From NCBI RefSeq assembly GCF_041379765.1, contig NZ_CP166919.1, forward strand, positions 310,001-374,000: 64,000 nt of DNA. Reading direction: 5' to 3'. This DNA is from Thalassotalea sp. Sam97 (GTDB lineage: Bacteria; Pseudomonadota; Gammaproteobacteria; Enterobacterales; Alteromonadaceae). Positions 60,544 to 64,000 of this stretch are shown in pieces. The notes beneath the pieces are model-generated. The model had not been told where the DNA came from. It saw nothing but the letters and a program-made list of their open reading frames with translations, and ran no database searches. The translations under genes and the position numbers were made by a program. Numbering within the stretch: position 1 is the stretch's first letter; each line of letters starts with the position of its first letter.

Positions 60544-60649
60544 GGCTTAGAGTGATAGGTATGCTCATTAATTTGCCGCAGTATATCATCAAAGCTGGTC
60601 ACATCGACCCGTGTGCACATACTTACCTTTCTATTGGGCTTATATTGGG

Positions 60650-61252
60650 TCACCAGTGATAACCATATCCTATGCCTAAGGTATCAACGCCATCGTTGTA
60701 TTTATTAGTTTCACCATTAGAGTAATGATAGAGAAATAACGTAACTTGATGTTGATTCTGATAGATTAAATTTAACTGTAATTTATTTTCGAATAGTAAG
60801 CGTGAGCCTAATTTAGCGTAACCAAAACGTTCATTACTTTGATAACTGATGCCTATGCCAATCCCTAATTGCAGTAGCCAGTCGGTGGTGGGCTGATAGA
60901 GTGGTATCCGGAATACAGGAGTGATGCTAATACCATAACTGTCATTGTGCCATTGAGGGTGATAGGAACGGTTCTCATTAGGGTGATGATCCGACCACCA
61001 CCAACCGCCATATCGATCAACCCACTTATTCGCCGAAACCTCTAGGTCGAGCGTAACGTCCCAAGAGTTGTCTAATGTAGCAATATCATTATGAATATAT
61101 GTGAGTTGATAGGTCTCATTATCACCAAGTCTATGATGATGCTCTGGTGACTTACCAAATAATGCAAGTACTCCTTGAGCATGACAAATATTCGCTAAGG
61201 TTAGCGTAAGAAAGATCACGAGCGGTCTAATTAATGTAATCAGTGATATCAT
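60650..61252 (-). CDS. PagL-like lipid A 3-O-deacylase (acyloxyacyl hydrolase family)
   Basis: 200 residues from ATG 61252 (GAGG upstream; the frame to 61327 is not favoured). A signal peptide (cleavage after CHA, ~residue 24) precedes an outer-membrane beta-barrel with alternating aromatic strands ending in W200. The PagL signature is LFLYHYSNGETNKYNDG: His176 and Ser178 match the catalytic pair; the third acid, Glu in Pseudomonas PagL twelve residues after Ser, is Asp190 here. It would remove the 3-O-acyl chain of lipid A, altering endotoxin and membrane permeability. Confidence 0.75.
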   Translation of the reverse strand: MISLITLIRPLVIFLTLTLANICHAQGVLALFGKSPEHHHRLGDNETYQLTYIHNDIATLDNSWDVTLDLEVSANKWVDRYGGWWWSDHHPNENRSYHPQWHNDSYGISITPVFRIPLYQPTTDWLLQLGIGIGISYQSNERFGYAKLGSRLLFENKLQLNLIYQNQHQVTLFLYHYSNGETNKYNDGVDTLGIGYGYHW

Positions 61253-61621
61253 TTGAGCCTCATAAGCGTTGCTCTTGTAGCATATTGAAAATAATGAAAT
61301 CTTTAACGGAACACCATGCTTAAGCATAGCAAAGGATCGTTAATAGCAAGGATTAAATGTATTACGGTAAAGGCTTTGCTACTAACTTTATTGGACATTA
61401 AAAAGATGATCATTACGGCTTAAGCTATGCTTTTAACCTGCGGATGGAAATAACCAACATTTTTTACTATTTTTTCACGTTTTAGCACTGTCTTTTAGCT
61501 GATCATCGGGTATGATAGCTTAATTATTTTGATAAATTGAACTAATGATAGAAAAGCTTGGCTAAGGCAATAGGAAAGCAGTAAATCTAAGGTCAATACC
61601 AGCTAAAGGAATTCATCTCCC
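61253..61621. other. Divergent region pagL-like / mreB
   Basis: 369 bases hold the promoters of both transcripts. A perfect 12-bp palindrome ATGCTTAAGCAT lies at 61316-61327, 64 bases upstream of the PagL-like start. TATGAT at about 61511-61516 is a possible -10 for mreB but has no clear -35. No short gene is visible. Confidence 0.4.
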
Positions 61622-62665
61622 ATGTTGAAAGTTTTACGTGGAATGTTCTCAAATGACTTATCTATCGATTTGGGAACTGCGAACACACTAATATATGTAA
61701 AAGATCAAGGCATTGTCCTTGATGAGCCATCGGTAGTCGCTATTCGTCAAGACAAAGCTGGTGGTAACAAAAGTGTTGCTGCGGTAGGTACTGCGGCAAA
61801 ACAAATGCTTGGTCGTACGCCAGGAAACATTGAAGCTATTCGCCCAATGAAAGATGGTGTAATTGCAAACTTTTTCGTTACCGAAAAAATGCTTCAACAC
61901 TTTATCAAACAAGTACACTCAAATAACTTTTTACGCCCAAGCCCGCGTGTATTGGTTTGTGTACCATGTGGCTCTACCCAAGTAGAACGCCGCGCAATTA
62001 AAGAATCGGCATTAGGTGCAGGTGCGCGTGATGTGTACCTTATCGATGAGCCAATGGCGGCAGCCATTGGTGCTGACTTACCTGTATCGGCAGCAGAAGG
62101 TTCAATGGTTGTTGATATTGGTGGTGGTACCACGGAAGTTGGTATCATCTCATTAAATGGCCTAGTTTATTCATCATCTGTGCGTATTGGTGGTGATAAA
62201 TTTGATGAAGCTATCATTAACTATGTGCGTCGTAACTTTGGTAGTTTAATTGGTGAAGCGACAGCTGAGCGTATTAAGCAAGAAATTGGTAGTGCCTATC
62301 CAGGCGAAGAGCTAATGGAAATCGAAGTTCGTGGTCGTAACCTTGCTGAAGGTGTTCCACGCAGCTTTACCCTTAACTCAAATGAAATTCTTGAAGCGTT
62401 ACAAGAGCCTTTATCGGGTATTGTAAGTGCTGTAATGGTAGCATTAGAACAGTGTCCTCCAGAGCTTGCTTCAGATATTTCTGAGCGCGGCATGGTGCTT
62501 ACCGGTGGTGGCGCACTACTTAAAGATCTTGATCGTTTACTAGCTGAAGAAACCGGTATTCCGGTAATCGTTGCCGATGATCCATTAACGTGTGTCGCAC
62601 GTGGCGGCGGTAAAGCGCTAGAAATGATTGATATGCATGGTGGCGACTTGTTTGCTTACGAGTAA
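61622..62665 (+). CDS. mreB: Rod-shape-determining protein MreB
   Basis: 347 residues, bacterial actin homologue: SIDLGTANTLIYVKDQGIVLDEPS (phosphate 1), VVDIGGGTTEVGIISL (phosphate 2) and MVLTGGGALLKDLDRLL (adenosine). It forms membrane filaments that direct peptidoglycan synthesis along the cell length, so the host is presumably a rod. It starts at ATG 61622 with AAAGGA upstream. It heads mreBCD, with a 56-base gap to mreC. Confidence 0.98.
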   Translation: MLKVLRGMFSNDLSIDLGTANTLIYVKDQGIVLDEPSVVAIRQDKAGGNKSVAAVGTAAKQMLGRTPGNIEAIRPMKDGVIANFFVTEKMLQHFIKQVHSNNFLRPSPRVLVCVPCGSTQVERRAIKESALGAGARDVYLIDEPMAAAIGADLPVSAAEGSMVVDIGGGTTEVGIISLNGLVYSSSVRIGGDKFDEAIINYVRRNFGSLIGEATAERIKQEIGSAYPGEELMEIEVRGRNLAEGVPRSFTLNSNEILEALQEPLSGIVSAVMVALEQCPPELASDISERGMVLTGGGALLKDLDRLLAEETGIPVIVADDPLTCVARGGGKALEMIDMHGGDLFAYE

Positions 62666-62721
62666 ACATAGCATCATAGCGATAACTTTATTAGGCAGCA
62701 TTAGCTGCCTTTGCGATTTAT

Positions 62722-63591
62722 ATGAACCCGATTTTTATTGAAGGTTACTCCAGTCATAAACGAATGGTGATGGCACTCGTGCTGTCCCTCGTCTTTATTT
62801 ATTGTGATCATAAATTAGCAAGCTTTGAAAGTGCTCGAGCGTTATTGCAGTCATTGGTAAGTCCGTTGCAATATATTGCCGATACGCCTGGTCAAATCAT
62901 GGATTTCACTTCAGAAAACCTAGTGACTCGTCGACAGCTGATGGAAGATAACCAACGTTTACAACGCAACGAAGTGTTATTGCGTGAGCGCCTTCTCGAA
63001 CTTGATATTCTCAAGCAAGAAAATCAGCGACTGAGGCAATTATTGCAAGCTCCGGTAAAAGCCAATATTGATAAAATGGTTGCTGAAATCGTCTCGGTAG
63101 ACAGCGATCCATACTCTCATCAGATACTTATCAATCGTGGCGAAATTGATGGAGTTTATGAAGGCCAACCGGTCATTAATGATAAAGGTGTTGTTGGTCA
63201 AGTCTTACATACCGGCCTTAATAGCTCACGTGTCTTATTGTTAACCGACATAACCCATGCTATCCCATTGCGCGTGCATCGAAATGGCTTGCGAGTGATC
63301 GCTAAAGGTACGGGTAGTATCGATGAAATGGACGTTACTCATGTACCCTATGCAAGCGATATAAAGGTTGGTGATTTATTGGTTACCTCTGGCTTAGGAG
63401 GTACTTTCCCTGAAGGCTATCCTGTTGCTATGGTAAGTTATGTTGCTGATAACCCAAATAAAAAATTTGCAAAGATCCGCATAACACCGCTGGTTGATGT
63501 CGATCGTTTACGTTACTTGCTGTTGCTGTGGCCAGCAAATAACCCGTCAACCGCTCCGACACTAGATGGAGATGTTAGTGAAGGCTCGTAA
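62722..63591 (+). CDS. mreC: Rod-shape-determining protein MreC
   Basis: 289 residues: short cytoplasmic start, one membrane helix (RMVMALVLSLVFIYCDH), a periplasmic coiled coil (~60-110, RRQLMEDNQRLQRNEVLLRERLLELDILKQENQRLRQLL) and the beta-barrel domain (VSVDSDPYSHQILINRG). MreC organises the elongasome with PBP2 and RodZ. mreD begins within its last codons. Confidence 0.96.
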   Translation: MNPIFIEGYSSHKRMVMALVLSLVFIYCDHKLASFESARALLQSLVSPLQYIADTPGQIMDFTSENLVTRRQLMEDNQRLQRNEVLLRERLLELDILKQENQRLRQLLQAPVKANIDKMVAEIVSVDSDPYSHQILINRGEIDGVYEGQPVINDKGVVGQVLHTGLNSSRVLLLTDITHAIPLRVHRNGLRVIAKGTGSIDEMDVTHVPYASDIKVGDLLVTSGLGGTFPEGYPVAMVSYVADNPNKKFAKIRITPLVDVDRLRYLLLLWPANNPSTAPTLDGDVSEGS

Positions 63592-64000
63592 CAACAACTA
63601 TATCATCGTCATAACGATCGCTGTGTCGTTGATGCTGAGCATCATGCCACTACCTTTAGGGGTGGATGCTTACCGACCAAGCTGGGTGTTAATGGTTCTT
63701 ATTTATTGGTCACTTGCATTGCCTAATCGCGTCAATGTGTTTTATGGCTGGTTGGTTGGCTTATTAGTTGATGCGTTACTGGGTTCAACGCTAGGTGTGA
63801 ATGCCTTCGCTTGTGCCTTAGTGGTGTATGTCAGCGCCAATAATTATCAAAAAATACGTAACTTTTCTATTTGGCAACAGTCGTTTATCGTCGCCTTATT
63901 TATTGCCCTTTATCATTTAATCGTATTTTGGCTGCAACGCTTTTTGTTTGAGGTCGACTTCTCGATAAGTTACCTCAAACCAGTGCTTACATCAGCATTA
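63578..64000 (+). CDS. mreD: Rod-shape-determining protein MreD, N-terminal part
   Basis: Truncated by the window edge; the frame is open to base 64000 (141 codons). The fragment VKARNNNYIIVITIAVSLMLSIMPLPLGVDAYRPSW matches MreD, followed by several membrane helices (VLMVLIYWSLALPNRVNVFYGWLVGLLVDALLGS). I choose GTG 63578 as start: GGAG at 63568-63571 gives a six-base spacer, whereas ATG 63572 would have none. The gene overlaps the mreC end by 14 bases, indicating coupling. Cytoplasmic-membrane partner of MreC. Confidence 0.9.
   Translation, partial: MKARNNNYIIVITIAVSLMLSIMPLPLGVDAYRPSWVLMVLIYWSLALPNRVNVFYGWLVGLLVDALLGSTLGVNAFACALVVYVSANNYQKIRNFSIWQQSFIVALFIALYHLIVFWLQRFLFEVDFSISYLKPVLTSAL

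Noticed and set aside
1..64000. CRISPR array, tRNA or rRNA genes
   Set aside because: No evenly spaced repeats and no cloverleaf or rRNA motif was found on reading; small RNAs without motifs could be missed.

Overview
The window is chromosomal DNA of a marine gammaproteobacterium of the order Alteromonadales; a Colwelliaceae/Thalassotalea-like host is the best guess. This rests on three things: E. coli-like housekeeping order (hemCDXY-cyaY-lptM-dapF-uvrD, rarD-yigI-recQ, kbl/tdh-waaA-coaD-mutM-rpmGB-radC-coaBC-slmA, rnr-rlmB-rpsF-priB-rpsR-rplI, mreBCD), the marine-type replacements and insertions in that order, and AT-leaning codon use. The species is inference; no rRNA or tRNA gene is present to settle it.

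Layout. 1-10.8 kb: the tail of a sugar-type oxidoreductase, an exported catalase-peroxidase (katG), plsB, yaiI, a kelch protein, a MITE-like element, a 44-residue membrane protein and two exported proteins of uncertain role. 10.8-16.6 kb (minus): cyaY-hemC-hemD-hemX-hemY plus an MltA-like murein hydrolase, read as one tight operon. 16.7-24.7 kb (plus): lptM-lysA-dapF-DUF484-yigB, an exported S10 peptidase, and uvrD behind a textbook LexA box. 24.9-33.5 kb: a D-threonine-aldolase-like PLP protein, rarD-yigI, recQ, ubiA/ubiC separated by a DUF3718 gene, and glpG-glpE.

33.6-49.3 kb: tdh-kbl, then LPS core genes (waaA, a GT9 glycosyltransferase, Kdo kinase), a TetR regulator, coaD, mutM, an M48 peptidase/LemA pair, rpmG-rpmB, ypfJ, radC, coaBC and slmA. 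49.4-57.2 kb: pepD, a cytochrome b/b562 pair, rnr-rlmB, and the rpsF-priB-rpsR-rplI operon with a clear promoter. 57.4-61.3 kb is the most accessory-looking part: tandem TraT-like lipoproteins, a small GIY-YIG nuclease gene enclosed by inverted copies of a palindromic repeat, a PLP deaminase/desulfhydrase and a PagL-like lipid A deacylase. 61.6-64 kb: mreB-mreC-mreD, with mreD cut by the window edge.

The genes mostly serve core functions: heme, lysine/murein precursor, ubiquinone, CoA, LPS core, DNA repair (uvrD, recQ, mutM, radC), translation and cell shape. No prophage, integron, CRISPR array or large defence island is visible. The best candidates for something under-described are the GIY-YIG gene framed by REP-like hairpins (58960-59424) and the 267-bp MITE-like element (7205-7471). 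Three genes usual in the E. coli versions of these clusters are absent from their places: cyaA, xerC and dut.
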